A stretch of DNA of 64,000 bases. Source: Desulfosporosinus nitroreducens (GTDB lineage Bacteria > Bacillota > Desulfitobacteriia > Desulfitobacteriales > Desulfitobacteriaceae). The stretch is taken from the NCBI RefSeq assembly GCF_023897015.1, contig NZ_JAMHFY010000013.1:84119-148118 (forward strand), read 5' to 3'. Shown here in pieces: positions 10,976 to 22,387 of this stretch. The stretch's first letter is position 1; each line of letters begins with the position of its first letter. The position numbers and the translations under genes are program-made. Under the pieces are notes generated by a model. That model had not been told where the DNA came from. It was given only the letters and a program-made list of their open reading frames with translations, and ran no database searches.

Positions 10976-11344
10976 TTGATTAAGCGCATTGATCGTAAGG
11001 CTATTCGCTTGAAAAAGCATAAGAGTATCCGCAAGAATGTTATCGGAGTTGCCGAGCGTCCTCGCTTAGCAGTGTTTCGGAGCTTGAATCATATTTATGC
11101 TCAGGTTATCAATGACGAGCTCGGAGTAACACTTGTTGCGGCTTCTTCTCTCGATCCAGAGTTCAAAGCAGCAGAATTGTCAGGTGGTAACACCGCTGGC
11201 GCTCAAAAGGTTGGCGAACTGGTTGCGAAGAAAGCCCTTGAAAAAGGAATTACGCAAGTAGTATTCGATCGTGGAGGAAATGTCTATCACGGCCGAATCT
11301 CAGCATTGGCGGAATCAGCGCGAGAAGCTGGACTCAGCTTCTAA
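10976..11344 (+). CDS. rplR: Ribosomal protein L18
   Basis: Binds 5S rRNA with L5. The start is taken as TTG 10976: AAAGGAG ends 10 nt before it, whereas the in-frame GTG at 10967 touches that site. This gives 122 residues starting [14 protein letters not shown] small hairpin (GGCAAG/CTTGCC, about 10931-10952) lies in the gap after rplF. Confidence 0.96.
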   Translation: MIKRIDRKAIRLKKHKSIRKNVIGVAERPRLAVFRSLNHIYAQVINDELGVTLVAASSLDPEFKAAELSGGNTAGAQKVGELVAKKALEKGITQVVFDRGGNVYHGRISALAESAREAGLSF

Positions 11345-11370
11345 GCTTGGGTAAAGGAGGAATTTTCAAA

Positions 11371-11871
11371 TTGGCGAAGTTCGAAGCTAATAAATCAGAC
11401 ATGATTGAAAAGGTTGTTCATATTGCCCGTGTGGCCAAGGTTGTTAAAGGTGGACGCCGCTTTAGCTTTAGCGCTCTGGTTGTGGTCGGAGACGGCAACG
11501 GACGTGTTGGTGCTGGACTGGGAAAAGCTGGAGAAGTTCCTGAAGCAATTCGTAAAGGAATCGAAGATGCTAAAAAGAATCTCATAAGCGTTCCTATGCA
11601 CGGAACCACTATTACTCATCCCATCAATGGAATATTTGGTGCGGGACACGTGCTGTTAAAGCCGGCTTCCAAAGGAACCGGAGTTATTGCTGGAGGAGCT
11701 GTTCGTGCAGTTCTCGAGGTTGCCGGAGTTCATGATATTCTAACGAAGTCATTGGGTTCAGCAAACCCGCATAATATGGTTAATGCGACGATGACAGCCT
11801 TAAAATCTCTCAAACGTCCAGAAGAGATTGCCAAACTCCGAGGCAAGACCGTAGCAGAAGTTCTAGGTTAA
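11371..11871 (+). CDS. rpsE: Ribosomal protein S5
   Basis: Lies at the mRNA entry channel and affects decoding accuracy. TTG 11371 follows AAAGGAGG by 10 nt and gives 166 residues. The TTG at 11347 lies upstream of the ribosome binding site and is rejected. The dsRNA-binding-like core ([20 protein letters not shown]) is intact. Confidence 0.96.
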   Translation: MAKFEANKSDMIEKVVHIARVAKVVKGGRRFSFSALVVVGDGNGRVGAGLGKAGEVPEAIRKGIEDAKKNLISVPMHGTTITHPINGIFGAGHVLLKPASKGTGVIAGGAVRAVLEVAGVHDILTKSLGSANPHNMVNATMTALKSLKRPEEIAKLRGKTVAEVLG

Positions 11872-11883
11872 GGAGGGTTGGTC

Positions 11884-12066
11884 ATGAAAATTAAAGTGAC
11901 ACTAACAAAGAGCCCAATCGGATATTCTAAAGCACAGCACAAAGTGTTACAAGCACTTGGCTTAGGAAAAGTTGGATCAAGTGCAGTTCATGAGGACAGT
12001 CCTGGGATTCTGGGAATGGTTCATAAATGCATGCATTTGGTTACGGTAGAAACACTAGCTCAATAG
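11884..12066 (+). CDS. rpmD: Ribosomal protein L30
   Basis: Short 50S protein of 60 residues starting [19 protein letters not shown] 11884 is preceded by AAGGAGG. The central LGLGKVGSS segment and overall length fit the family. Confidence 0.97.
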   Translation: MKIKVTLTKSPIGYSKAQHKVLQALGLGKVGSSAVHEDSPGILGMVHKCMHLVTVETLAQ

Positions 12067-12084
12067 AAGGAGGTGTAGGCCAGC

Positions 12085-12525
12085 ATGAAATTGCATGAAC
12101 TAAAGCCTGCTGAAGGATCAACACATGCACCTAAGCGCTTGGGTCGCGGCATTGGTTCCGGACATGGTAAAACTTCCGGTAAAGGACACAAGGGTCAAAA
12201 CTCGCGAGCAGGCGGTGGAGTACGTCCGGGCTTTGAAGGTGGACAGAATCCACTGTTTCGCAGAGCGCCAAAGCGAGGCTTTAATAATATTTCCAGAAAA
12301 GAAATTGTTGCGTTGAATGTTCGTGACTTAGAACGTTTTGAAGATGGCGCCGAAGTTACGATTGAAAGCCTCTTTGAAATTGGTTTGATCAAAGCCGCTA
12401 AAGATGGCGTTAAGATTCTGGCAACAGGGGACTTGACCAAAGCACTGACCGTCAAAATTGACAAAGTCAGCCCAGCAGCGGCAAAGAAGATAGTTGCGGC
12501 GGGTGGAAAAGTAGAGGTGGAGTAG
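12085..12525 (+). CDS. rplO: Ribosomal protein L15
   Basis: Late-assembly 50S protein. It has 146 residues with a Gly/Arg/Lys-rich N-terminal extension ([19 protein letters not shown]) that threads into rRNA. AGAAGGAGG lies upstream. It ends one base before secY. Confidence 0.98.
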   Translation: MKLHELKPAEGSTHAPKRLGRGIGSGHGKTSGKGHKGQNSRAGGGVRPGFEGGQNPLFRRAPKRGFNNISRKEIVALNVRDLERFEDGAEVTIESLFEIGLIKAAKDGVKILATGDLTKALTVKIDKVSPAAAKKIVAAGGKVEVE

Positions 12526-12526
12526 G

Positions 12527-14469
<1,943 letters not shown>

Positions 14470-14474
14470 TCAGC

Positions 14475-15221
14475 ATGATTGAGCTGAAAAATGCGAACCA
14501 ACTAGTTCTAATGCGTAATGCAGGGCGGATCGTGGCTGAGACACTTGCCCTTATCCGTGAGCACGCTAAGCCCGGTGTTACAACTCTGGAACTGGATCGC
14601 ATAGCTGAGAAATATATTCGTGCGCAGGGTGCCATACCAGCGTTTAAAGGATATAATGGTTTTCCGGCAACGCTGTGTACCTCTGTAAATGAACAAGTAG
14701 TTCATGGAATACCCGGTTTAAGGATTCTAGAATCTGGAGATATTATAAGTATAGATTGCGGTGCACTCATAGAGGGGTACTTTGGAGATGCGGCTGTGAC
14801 TTTACCAATTGGAGAAGTTGGTGAAGACCTCCAAAAACTTTTGAGAGTGACTGAAGAGTCCTTGATGCAGGGTATTGCACAAGCTAAAGTAGGCAATCGC
14901 CTTTATGACGTCTCTAATGCGGTTCAAACGCATGTTGAAGAAAATGGGTTTTCAGTAGTGCGCGATTATGTTGGGCACGGGATTGGAAAAGCCATGCATG
15001 AGGATCCTCAGATCCCGAATTTTGGCAAACCAGGCCGGGGGCCACGACTCGAGGTTGGTATGGCCTTGGCTATTGAGCCCATGGTGAACATGGGTACGTA
15101 TGAAGTGCAGACGCTAAAGGATCGCTGGACTGTGGTTACGAAAGATAACCGGCCATCGGCCCATTTCGAGCACACAGTTGCAATTACGGAAAATGGCCTA
15201 GAAATTCTAACTCGATGTTAG
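14475..15221 (+). CDS. map: Methionine aminopeptidase, type I
   Basis: Removes the initiator Met from nascent proteins. It has 248 residues in the pita-bread fold. Metal ligands can be read in SIDCGALIEGYFGDAA, the DYVGHGIG His, AIEPM, and the final FEHTVAI Glu. No good ribosome binding site is seen in the 5-nt gap after adk, so coupled translation is likely. Confidence 0.98.
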   Translation: MIELKNANQLVLMRNAGRIVAETLALIREHAKPGVTTLELDRIAEKYIRAQGAIPAFKGYNGFPATLCTSVNEQVVHGIPGLRILESGDIISIDCGALIEGYFGDAAVTLPIGEVGEDLQKLLRVTEESLMQGIAQAKVGNRLYDVSNAVQTHVEENGFSVVRDYVGHGIGKAMHEDPQIPNFGKPGRGPRLEVGMALAIEPMVNMGTYEVQTLKDRWTVVTKDNRPSAHFEHTVAITENGLEILTRC

Positions 15222-15261
15222 GTGCGAGGCGTAGGGAATGCCAGAGGAGGGGTAAATAATT

Positions 15262-15480
15262 ATGTCAAAAGAAGACGTGATTGAAGTTGAAGGTAAAGTT
15301 TTAGAGCCGTTGCCAAATGCCATGTTCCAAGTTGAGTTGGCGAATGGACACAAGGTATTAGCGCATGTCTCTGGAAAAATCCGCATGAATTTTATTAGAA
15401 TTCTGCCGGGAGATCGGGTCACTGTGGAGCTTTCCCCTTATGATCTGTCTCGAGGAAGAATCACATACAGGTTTAAGTAA
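15262..15480 (+). CDS. infA: Translation initiation factor IF-1
   Basis: OB-fold protein that occupies the A-site during initiation. It has exactly 72 residues with the [15 protein letters not shown] and [14 protein letters not shown] segments (here [16 protein letters not shown]). GAGGAGG lies upstream. The KOW protein gene found between map and infA in Bacillus is absent. Confidence 0.98.
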   Translation: MSKEDVIEVEGKVLEPLPNAMFQVELANGHKVLAHVSGKIRMNFIRILPGDRVTVELSPYDLSRGRITYRFK

Positions 15481-15501
15481 TGACCAAAGGGAGGGATTAC
15501 A

Positions 15502-15615
15502 GTGAAAGTAAAGCCTTCTGTTAAAAAGATCTGTGAAAAATGTAAAATTATTCGTCGCCATGGTAAAGTCATGATCATTTGTGAAAATCCGAAACACAAG
15601 CAACGACAAGGCTAA
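15502..15615 (+). CDS. rpmJ: Ribosomal protein L36, zinc form
   Basis: A 37-residue protein starting at GTG 15502 after GGGAGG. The product begins [14 protein letters not shown]. Cys11, Cys14, Cys27 and His32 form the CCCH zinc site of the C+ form. Confidence 0.96.
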   Translation: MKVKPSVKKICEKCKIIRRHGKVMIICENPKHKQRQG

Positions 15616-15708
15616 AAAGTTTCGGTTGCGCGGCTGATTGGGGAAAATCTCCAATGCACCGATTTTATATTGTTTCCAGAACTGAAATAGTGGAGGTGTA
15701 AATTTTAG

Positions 15709-16080
15709 ATGGCACGTATCGCTGGAGTTGACTTACCGCGCGAGAAACGTTTAGAGATAGCTTTGACCTATATTTTTGGGATAGGGCTACCAACTTCACA
15801 TAAGATTCTCGCTAAAACGGGTGTAAGCCCGGATGTCCGAGTGCGTGACTTGTCAGAAGATGAAGTCAGCAAGCTTCGGGAATTTATTGATAAAGAGATT
15901 AAAATTGAAGGCGACTTGCGTCGCGAAGTTTCCCTCAATATCAAACGTCTTATGGAAATTGGTTCTTATCGCGGGCTGCGCCATCGTCGCGGACTTCCGG
16001 TTCGGGGGCAACGCACGAAAACCAATGCCCGAACCCGTAAGGGTCCGGCTAAGACCGTTGGAGCAAAACGTAAAAAGTAA
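15709..16080 (+). CDS. rpsM: Ribosomal protein S13
   Basis: Contacts P-site tRNA and forms intersubunit bridges. It has 123 residues with [13 protein letters not shown] at the start and the basic tail [15 protein letters not shown]. It follows a 93-nt gap containing a small ATTGG/CCAAT hairpin (about 15638-15656), possibly the start of an alpha-operon leader. Confidence 0.98.
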   Translation: MARIAGVDLPREKRLEIALTYIFGIGLPTSHKILAKTGVSPDVRVRDLSEDEVSKLREFIDKEIKIEGDLRREVSLNIKRLMEIGSYRGLRHRRGLPVRGQRTKTNARTRKGPAKTVGAKRKK

Positions 16081-16098
16081 TAAGGGGGGATAACCGAG

Positions 16099-16488
16099 AT
16101 GGCACGTAAAGTTGTCCGGACAAAACGCCGGGAACGCAAGAATATTGAAAGTGGAATTGCTCATATCAAATCTACTTTCAACAATACCATGGTGACCATT
16201 ACGGATACCAGCGGGAACGCACTCTCCTGGTCCAGTGCAGGTTCTCTTGGATTTAAGGGTTCTCGTAAGAGTACACCTTTTGCAGCCCAAATGGCTGCCG
16301 AAACCTGTGCTAAAGTTGCAATGGAACATGGCTTAAAAGATGTTGAATGCTATGTAAAAGGACCTGGAGCTGGACGAGAAGCTGCTATTCGAGCCCTGCA
16401 AGCTGCAGGTTTAGAAGTTAATTTAATTAAAGACGTGACACCGATTCCACACAATGGCTGTCGGCCACCGAAACGCAGAAGGGTATAG
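16099..16488 (+). CDS. rpsK: Ribosomal protein S11
   Basis: Platform protein near the E-site. It has 129 residues with [15 protein letters not shown] and the C-terminal [23 protein letters not shown] lies upstream. Confidence 0.98.
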   Translation: MARKVVRTKRRERKNIESGIAHIKSTFNNTMVTITDTSGNALSWSSAGSLGFKGSRKSTPFAAQMAAETCAKVAMEHGLKDVECYVKGPGAGREAAIRALQAAGLEVNLIKDVTPIPHNGCRPPKRRRV

Positions 16489-16501
16489 GAGGTGTGTAAT
16501 C

Positions 16502-17131
16502 ATGGCTAGATATACTGGACCAGTCTGTCGCTTATGTCGTCGTGAAGGAATGAAGTTATTCCTTAAAGGAGAACGCTGTTATACTGGTAAGTGCGCGATC
16601 GACCGTCGTGCTTACGCCCCTGGCCAACACGGCCAAGCCCGTGCAAAGAAGCCCACTGAGTATGGTCTTCAGTTGCGAGAAAAACAAAAAGCACGCCGCA
16701 TGTACGGCGTCATGGAAAAACAATTCCGTAGTTATTTTGACGAGGCTGCCCGTCGTAAAGGGGTAACCGGTGAAAACTTGTTGGTTCTGCTGGAACGTCG
16801 ACTTGATAATGTCGTTTTCCATTTGGGTTTTGCATCATCGCGCCCTGAAGCTCGTCAACTCGTTAATCACGGTCATTTTACCGTAAATGGTAAAAAAGTT
16901 GATATCGCTTCCTATTCGGTACGTGCTGGTGAAGTCATTGCTGTCAAAGAAGGCAGTAAGAGCTCGCCACGTATGAAACAACTCCTCGAAAACCTGGGTA
17001 CGCGTTCGGTTCCCGGTTGGTTGAGCTTGGATGCCAATACTGCTGCTGGAACTGTAGTTGCACTGCCTACTCGTGAAGATATTCAACTGCCTATCCAAGA
17101 ACACCTCATCGTGGAGAAATACTCCCGTTAA
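16502..17131 (+). CDS. rpsD: Ribosomal protein S4, zinc-binding form
   Basis: Nucleates 30S assembly and, in Bacillus, represses its own gene. ATG 16502 follows TAGGAGGTG and gives 209 residues, so the longer reading from 16454 inside rpsK is rejected. The N-terminus has the four cysteines of the C+ form (CRLC and two more by residue 31). The S4 RNA-binding domain begins with [10 protein letters not shown]. Confidence 0.98.
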   Translation: MARYTGPVCRLCRREGMKLFLKGERCYTGKCAIDRRAYAPGQHGQARAKKPTEYGLQLREKQKARRMYGVMEKQFRSYFDEAARRKGVTGENLLVLLERRLDNVVFHLGFASSRPEARQLVNHGHFTVNGKKVDIASYSVRAGEVIAVKEGSKSSPRMKQLLENLGTRSVPGWLSLDANTAAGTVVALPTREDIQLPIQEHLIVEKYSR

Positions 17132-17200
17132 TGTTGACGTTCAACCCATTTGGGTCGGATGGTTTGTATATCAAGTTCTCGAGAAAGAAGGTGCATTCCG

Positions 17201-18148
17201 ATGTTAGAAATCGAGAAGCCCAGAATCGAGTGTATCGAGCGTTCTGAAGATAACTCCTATGCAAAATTCATTGTTGAACCTCTTGAGCGAGGATATGGGA
17301 TCACCTTAGGAAATTCTTTAAGGCGGATCCTCCTGTCCTCTCTCGAGGGATCAGCGGTAACATCAGTCAAAATCGAAGGAGTACTACACGAGTTCTCAAC
17401 GATTCCGGGTGTTTTGGAAGACGTTACAGACATTATTCTCAATTTGAAGTCTCTTGCTCTGAAGGGCTATACGGATGAGTCTAGGGTTATACGTATTGAA
17501 GCCCAGGGTGAAGGGGTTGTCTTGGCAGGAGATATTATAACTGACCCAGATATTGAGATTTTAAACAATGACTTGAAGATTGCGACATTAGATAAAGATG
17601 GTCGGCTATTTATGGAAATGACGGTAGAACGCGGCCGCGGCTACGTTCCTGCTGACAAAAACAAGAAGCCAGATCATGTCATCGGAGTTATCCCCATTGA
17701 CTCCATCTTTGCCCCGATTTACAAGGTCAACTACACGGTAGAGGATACCCGGGTTGGTCAGATCACGGACTATGACAAGTTAACCCTTGAAGCATGGTCT
17801 AATGGCAGTATTTCACCGGAAGAAGCTACCAGTTCGGCAGCCAAAATCCTAAGTGATCATCTGCGCCTTTTCATGGGACTCACTGATAAGCTCAATAGTA
17901 TTGAGGTTTTGGTGGAAAAAGAAGAGGAAGCCAAAGATAAAATCCTCGAGATGACGATTGAGGAATTAGATCTGTCTGTTCGTTCTTACAACTGCCTGAA
18001 ACGGGCAGGGATTAATTCTGTTGAAGAGTTGACCCAAAAAACGGAAGAAGACATGATTAAAGTACGTAACCTTGGTCGCAAGTCTTTAGAAGAAGTGGAA
18101 TTTAAACTTAAAGACTTAGGTTTATCTTTCCGACCTGCTGAAGACTAA
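17201..18148 (+). CDS. rpoA: RNA polymerase alpha subunit
   Basis: Assembles RNA polymerase through its N-terminal domain and contacts UP elements and activators through the C-terminal domain. ATG 17201 gives 315 residues starting [10 protein letters not shown]. The NTD has [17 protein letters not shown], and the CTD has [14 protein letters not shown] with the helix-hairpin-helix [10 protein letters not shown]. Confidence 0.98.
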   Translation: MLEIEKPRIECIERSEDNSYAKFIVEPLERGYGITLGNSLRRILLSSLEGSAVTSVKIEGVLHEFSTIPGVLEDVTDIILNLKSLALKGYTDESRVIRIEAQGEGVVLAGDIITDPDIEILNNDLKIATLDKDGRLFMEMTVERGRGYVPADKNKKPDHVIGVIPIDSIFAPIYKVNYTVEDTRVGQITDYDKLTLEAWSNGSISPEEATSSAAKILSDHLRLFMGLTDKLNSIEVLVEKEEEAKDKILEMTIEELDLSVRSYNCLKRAGINSVEELTQKTEEDMIKVRNLGRKSLEEVEFKLKDLGLSFRPAED

Positions 18149-18174
18149 TTCGGTGCAAAAGGAGGGGAATGTAA

Positions 18175-18513
18175 TTGGCTTACCGCAAGTTAGGAAAAAA
18201 CACTGGTCATCGCGGGGCAATGTTGCGTAACATTGTCACTTCCCTGTTAAGACATGAGCGTATTCAAACGACAGAAGCACGCGCCAAGGAACTGAATGCT
18301 ATTGCTGAAAAGATGATATCACTTGGCAAGCAAGGCGATTTGGCTGCCCGTCGTTTAACAATGGCTTATCTGATGGATGAAGATGTTGTTACGAAGTTAT
18401 TTGATACTATCGCGCCGAAATATGCTGACCGTCAAGGCGGCTATACTCGGATCATGAGACTCGGCTTACGTCGAGGAGATGCTGCCACAATGGTAATCAT
18501 CGAACTCGTTTAA
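18175..18513 (+). CDS. rplQ: Ribosomal protein L17
   Basis: Lies near the tunnel exit. TTG 18175 follows AAAGGAGG and gives 112 residues starting [17 protein letters not shown]. It is the last ribosomal gene of the alpha block; a hairpin follows. Confidence 0.97.
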   Translation: MAYRKLGKNTGHRGAMLRNIVTSLLRHERIQTTEARAKELNAIAEKMISLGKQGDLAARRLTMAYLMDEDVVTKLFDTIAPKYADRQGGYTRIMRLGLRRGDAATMVIIELV

Positions 18514-18526
18514 TGCGGTACTTAAG

Positions 18527-18561
18527 GGCTGGGTTGCTTACAAGGTTAAGCATGCCCAGCC
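18527..18561 (+). terminator. Hairpin after rplQ
   Basis: GGCTGGG pairs with CCCAGCC, extended by a TGCTTA/TAAGCA inner stem with a small bulge. Only TTTG follows, so termination may be partial and allow read-through to truA. Confidence 0.55.
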
Positions 18562-18602
18562 TTTGTGGTACACCATAGTAAGTAGCGGAGGCTATGCTTA
18601 TC

Positions 18603-19388
18603 ATGCGAAACATTCGTCTAAAACTAGCCTATGACGGAACAAACTATCACGGATTCCAACGACAGGATGAAGCCCATGGGCCCACAGTTCAGGGAACCTT
18701 GGAATCTGTATGGGCGAGACTCGTCGAGGAAAACATAACTCTAGCTATGGCAGGTCGGACGGATGCGGGGGTGCACGCCTCCGGTCAAATTGTAAATTTC
18801 ATGACTGCCGCTAGAATTCCCGATGAAAAAATCCCTAAGGCATTTAACAGTCTGCTTCCAAGGGACATTCGCATACTCGAGGCGGAGTGTGTTGCGGACG
18901 AGTTTAATGCCCGATGGTCAGCAAAATGGAAGCGCTATGATTATCTGATTGATAATAAGCGTATACCGGATATATTTAAGCGTCTTTATGCATCCCATAT
19001 GCCCATACCCTTAAATACTGACCACATGCAACAAGCGGCTGCCTTTCTGGAAGGACGACATAATTTCAAAACGTTTGCAGCTACAGGTGGTGATAGTAAG
19101 AGGTTTGAACGAACGATTCATAGGTGTCAAGTAAGAGAAGAGGACAACCGATTAATTCGAGTATCCTGCGTGGGAGATGGATTTCTATACCACATGGTCC
19201 GTATTATTGTTGGAACACTCATGGAGGTAGGTAAAGGACGTACTCTCCCTGGAGAGATTCCCGAAATCATTGCCAGTCATGATCGGAAGCGCGCTCGCAT
19301 GATTGCACCTGCACACGGTTTATCACTAGTTCATGTAAATTATACGGATGAAAGTCCATTTGAGGTTTTTAAAGAGCTTTTTAAATAA
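18603..19388 (+). CDS. truA: tRNA pseudouridine(38-40) synthase
   Basis: Isomerises uridines 38-40 in the anticodon arm. The catalytic Asp is in GRTDAGVHA. ATG 18603 (261 residues, MRNIRLKLAYDGTNY) sits 11 nt after GCGGAGG; the in-frame ATG at 18594 is only 2 nt from it. The ECF transporter genes that precede truA in many Firmicutes are missing here. Confidence 0.96.
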   Translation: MRNIRLKLAYDGTNYHGFQRQDEAHGPTVQGTLESVWARLVEENITLAMAGRTDAGVHASGQIVNFMTAARIPDEKIPKAFNSLLPRDIRILEAECVADEFNARWSAKWKRYDYLIDNKRIPDIFKRLYASHMPIPLNTDHMQQAAAFLEGRHNFKTFAATGGDSKRFERTIHRCQVREEDNRLIRVSCVGDGFLYHMVRIIVGTLMEVGKGRTLPGEIPEIIASHDRKRARMIAPAHGLSLVHVNYTDESPFEVFKELFK

Positions 19389-19391
19389 AGC

Positions 19392-19420
19392 TTGACATTA
19401 GGCTCAATTTTAAATAGAAT
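19392..19420 (+). promoter_or_regulatory. SigA-type promoter of rplM-rpsI
   Basis: TTGACA (19392-19397), a 17-nt spacer and TAGAAT (19415-19420) form a near-consensus housekeeping promoter just after truA. Transcription would start near 19427, leaving an untranslated leader of about 115 nt before rplM. Confidence 0.8.
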
Positions 19421-19427
19421 ATCAATA

Positions 19428-19530
19428 TGAGTTTTTATGCCTTGGATATGATTGAGCCCCATGCCCCTGGCATACGCAAGCATGATTGAGCCCCATGCGA
19501 GTGAGGAAAAACAGCAAAACTTCTAAATTG
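19428..19530 (+). promoter_or_regulatory. Candidate L13 leader RNA with a 17-nt direct repeat
   Basis: The untranslated leader carries ATGATTGAGCCCCATGC twice (19448-19464 and 19482-19498), with a small ATGCC/GGCAT hairpin between. GGCTCAAT at 19401-19408 is complementary to part of each copy but lies in the promoter spacer, so it would not be in the transcript. An L13-type autoregulatory leader is known before rplM in low-GC Gram-positives; equating this one with it is inference. Confidence 0.45.
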
Positions 19531-19541
19531 GAGGGAAAGTC

Positions 19542-19973
19542 ATGTCCACGTTTTTTGCGAAAGCACAAGAACAGGAGCGTAAATGGTATATTATTGACGC
19601 TGAGGGAATCCCCTTGGGTCGTATTGCTACTGAAGCAGCACGTCTCCTGAGAGGTAAACATAAACCGACATTCACCCCTAATGTTGACACGGGGGACCAT
19701 GTCATTATTATTAATGCTGCAAAATTAGTCTTAACAGGTAACAAACTAAACGATAAAATGTATCGTCGTCACTCAGGATATCCTGGCGGGTTAAAAGAAG
19801 TTCCTTACAAAAAGTTAATGCAAATCATGCCAGAACGAGCTATGGAACATGCTGTGAAGGGAATGCTTCCTCATAACAAGTTGGGCGCCCAAATGTACAC
19901 TAAGTTAAAAGTGTACAAGGGAGATACACACCCCCATCAAGCTCAACAACCTGAAATTTGGACAATTCAGTAG
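19542..19973 (+). CDS. rplM: Ribosomal protein L13
   Basis: Early 50S assembly protein. It has 143 residues with [21 protein letters not shown] near the start and the [18 protein letters not shown] segment. ATG 19542 follows GGAGGG. It pairs with rpsI 17 nt downstream. Confidence 0.98.
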   Translation: MSTFFAKAQEQERKWYIIDAEGIPLGRIATEAARLLRGKHKPTFTPNVDTGDHVIIINAAKLVLTGNKLNDKMYRRHSGYPGGLKEVPYKKLMQIMPERAMEHAVKGMLPHNKLGAQMYTKLKVYKGDTHPHQAQQPEIWTIQ

Positions 19974-19990
19974 GAAGGAGGAAGTAAAAC

Positions 19991-20386
19991 ATGGCAACTC
20001 AATTACAATACGCAGCTACTGGACGACGCAAAAATGCAATTGCTCGTGTTCGTCTTATTCCCGGTGAAGGAAAATTCATCATTAATAAGCGTGAATTAGC
20101 GGAGTATTTTGGTAAGAAAACTCTGGAAATGATTGTTCAACAACCATTTAATATAACAGATACACTTGCTAAATATGATGTTATTGCTCTCGCTCATGGG
20201 GGGGGAACTACTGGCCAAGCTGGTGCAATTCGTTTAGGAATTGCTCGTGCTTTGTTAAAGGCAGATATTAGTCTCCGTCCAAGTCTTAAGAGAGCTGGCT
20301 TTCTTACACGTGACCCACGTATGAAAGAGCGTCGCAAATACGGCTTGAAGAAAGCTCGTAAAGCTCCACAATTTTCAAAACGTTAA
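19991..20386 (+). CDS. rpsI: Ribosomal protein S9
   Basis: Its C-terminal tail touches P-site tRNA. It has 131 residues with [14 protein letters not shown] at the start and the basic tail ending in APQFSKR. AGGAAGGAGG lies upstream. Confidence 0.98.
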   Translation: MATQLQYAATGRRKNAIARVRLIPGEGKFIINKRELAEYFGKKTLEMIVQQPFNITDTLAKYDVIALAHGGGTTGQAGAIRLGIARALLKADISLRPSLKRAGFLTRDPRMKERRKYGLKKARKAPQFSKR

Positions 20387-20400
20387 TACAGTGCAATTCA

Positions 20401-20431
20401 AAGGAAGGGATTTATCCCTTCCTTTTTGTAT
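20401..20431 (+). terminator. Intrinsic terminator of rplM-rpsI
   Basis: AAGGAAGGGA (20401-20410) pairs perfectly with TCCCTTCCTT (20415-20424) around TTTA, followed by TTTGTATT. It lies 14 nt after the rpsI stop. Confidence 0.85.
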
Positions 20432-20558
20432 TAGGAAACATAAATTTGCTCACAATAGAGTTGTCCTTTCACTTGTAAATTGGGAACTTATTGCATTTGA
20501 CTCATCAAACTAAAGATGGCACAAATAACAGAACTTATGAACGAAAGGAATAAATGCT

Positions 20559-21034
20559 ATGGGTAAATTTGAAAGTGCTGAAAAGCTGAGAAGGCATCAA
20601 GAGAGAAGTATGAAGACAGGGCGAATTTATTTGAGGGACCATCTCTTGACCTGCTAGAAGATAATCGATTTGCCTTTGCCCGTTTTCTTTCACAGAGAAG
20701 ACGGAAAAGTATGGGAGCTCATCGAAACTCCGATAATCCCAAATATAGAGAAGAAGCTATTATAGCAGCCTCGGAGTGTCTAGCGGGAAGATTAGTTGCC
20801 TATGATAAAACAGGAAAAGCGATTGAACCTGAATATGAGCCTTCCGTTGAAATACTTCAGGATCCTGAAAAAGAAGCCAGTGGTCCAATTTTTGTTAAAG
20901 GCAATATTCCGATTGAATCTGCAGATGGGTATACATATGAAATCAGAAATAGAGTAACTTTTTGTGACAAGCCAAACGAATATTCTGAAGGTCTCCCCCA
21001 TAAGGTAAGACGAAATAGACTAGGGGAGGGATAG
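20559..21034 (+). pseudogene. Decayed iron-sulfur protein (mono-cluster Fe-S / CDGSH-linked type)
   Basis: Pieces of one protein lie in different frames. MGKFESAEK starts at 20559. The next part begins near 20585 (AEKASREKYEDRANLFEGPS, then RFAFARF). HREDGKVWELIET (20691-20729) is in another frame, and SDNPKYREEAIIAASECLAGRLVAYD with EPEYEP and GPIFVKGNIPIESADG follows in the second. These segments resemble proteins that pair a divergent 4Fe-4S mono-cluster domain with a CDGSH domain. The expected Cys-rich CDGSH motif after RNRVTFC is not visible. At least two frameshifts make this a pseudogene. Family assignment is from recall of motifs. Confidence 0.6.
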
Positions 21035-21036
21035 GA

Positions 21037-21768
21037 ATGAAACCGATTTGGGTTATAAGTGTGAAACGACGCAAGATATTTTTAGGAATTGTGCTTACAC
21101 TTTTTTTGACGTTAGCTCTTGTAGCTGGATTTAGTGGACAGGACAAAGAAATATGGAGTTGGACCTTGGGAGATCGAGTCATGGTAATTGACGCAGGTCA
21201 CGGAGGTGTGGACCCCGGTGCAGTTGGAATAAGCAAAGTATTAGAAAAAGATATTACCTTGGCTGTATCCAAACGCTTGCAAGCGCTGGTTCAGCAAAGT
21301 GGAGCTAAGACAATTATGGTTCGCGAAGATGACCGAGACTTAGGTACTTCTCAAGGACTTTTGAGGCGGAAGAGAGAGGATTTAGCCCAACGCATCCAAT
21401 TGGCGATGGACTCTCAAGCTGAAGTATATTTAAGTATTCATGCCAATAGTTTTCCTGATGCAAAACTTACAGGAGCGCAAACGTTTTATCATTCAGATTC
21501 TCCGGAAGGAAAGCTCTTAGCTCAATCGATTCAGCAAGAGCTAAACAGTATGACAGATACCAAAAGAGTTGCTAAAGGAAATCAAGATATTTATGTCTTA
21601 AAGAAGGCAAATCAGGCAGCCGTGACTGTCGAACTAGGCTTTCTTTCAAACCTTCAAGAAGAACAGTTATTGACCACTCCTGAATATCAACAAAGGTTAG
21701 CAATTGCAATCTTTCAAGGGGTAAGTACCTACTTTAGTAAACAAGCTGGGAATAAAGGTACAAGATAA
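21037..21768 (+). CDS. cwlD: N-acetylmuramoyl-L-alanine amidase (spore cortex type)
   Basis: Removes peptide side chains from cortex muramic acid so that muramic-delta-lactam can form, a step required for germination. An uncleaved-type membrane anchor at about residues 13-32 is followed by an Amidase_3 domain. This domain has IDAGHGGVDPG, a Glu-containing LEKDITL, SIHANSF and VELGFLSN, which carry the zinc ligands and catalytic Glu. The position shortly after rplM-rpsI matches Bacillus. It implies a spore-forming host. Confidence 0.9.
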   Translation: MKPIWVISVKRRKIFLGIVLTLFLTLALVAGFSGQDKEIWSWTLGDRVMVIDAGHGGVDPGAVGISKVLEKDITLAVSKRLQALVQQSGAKTIMVREDDRDLGTSQGLLRRKREDLAQRIQLAMDSQAEVYLSIHANSFPDAKLTGAQTFYHSDSPEGKLLAQSIQQELNSMTDTKRVAKGNQDIYVLKKANQAAVTVELGFLSNLQEEQLLTTPEYQQRLAIAIFQGVSTYFSKQAGNKGTR

Positions 21769-21871
21769 ATTAGAGAATTTTGTTGAATAATATTAGTTTT
21801 TGCAGGAAACTATTTTCTTTTCGCGAATGTCTAATTTAGGATAAAGATATCTGTGAAAGTAGGGAGCATTT

Positions 21872-22387
21872 GTGGATATTCTGCCCATTATATTATTTCT
21901 TCTAGGAGTTTGTTTCTTATTTTTGGGTTGGCGTTGGCAGAATCCACCCAACGAAGAAGCTCTGACAGCCTTGAAAGGGCTAGCGTATTTGAAGAGAGAA
22001 GTTATTCGGGTCCAAGATCAGGTTTATGAGCTCGAAGGTAAGCTGTTAGAAGCTAGGGTGAAAGATATTCAAGAAGTTGAAAACGGAGAAATTATATCTA
22101 TAGAAAAAGAAACCAATGTAGAGGAACCTAGCCCTGAGGAACTTGAAGCTAGAGAAATCCAATCCAAAGAAACTTACAATTATAGTTTATTTAAAACACA
22201 AAAAGGGATAATGCAAAGTGAAGTTGAACCCCAACCCCAACCCCATCTCTCACCAAAATACCAAGAAGTATTGGAACTTGCCGCAAACGGGCAACGTATA
22301 CCGGAAATTGCCCAACGCTTGTTTCTAAGCCAAGATGCGGTAAGGATGGTATTGCGAATGCAGCCAGATGGAGGTAAGAACAGTTGA
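21872..22387 (+). CDS. Membrane-anchored protein with C-terminal helix-turn-helix-like region
   Basis: Not recognised as a named family. The GTG start at 21872 follows AGGGAGC and gives 171 residues. An N-terminal membrane helix (about residues 3-20) is followed by a charged, probably coiled-coil stretch (residues 30-65). An acidic linker comes next, and the last 45 residues (LELAANGQRIPEIAQRLFLS) read like a region-4 helix-turn-helix. It overlaps the next gene by 4 nt, so the two are probably made together. The role is unknown. Confidence 0.75.
   Translation: MDILPIILFLLGVCFLFLGWRWQNPPNEEALTALKGLAYLKREVIRVQDQVYELEGKLLEARVKDIQEVENGEIISIEKETNVEEPSPEELEAREIQSKETYNYSLFKTQKGIMQSEVEPQPQPHLSPKYQEVLELAANGQRIPEIAQRLFLSQDAVRMVLRMQPDGGKNS

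Noticed and set aside
19448..19498. CRISPR repeat
   Set aside because: Only two 17-nt copies, located in the rplM leader; no array and no cas genes.
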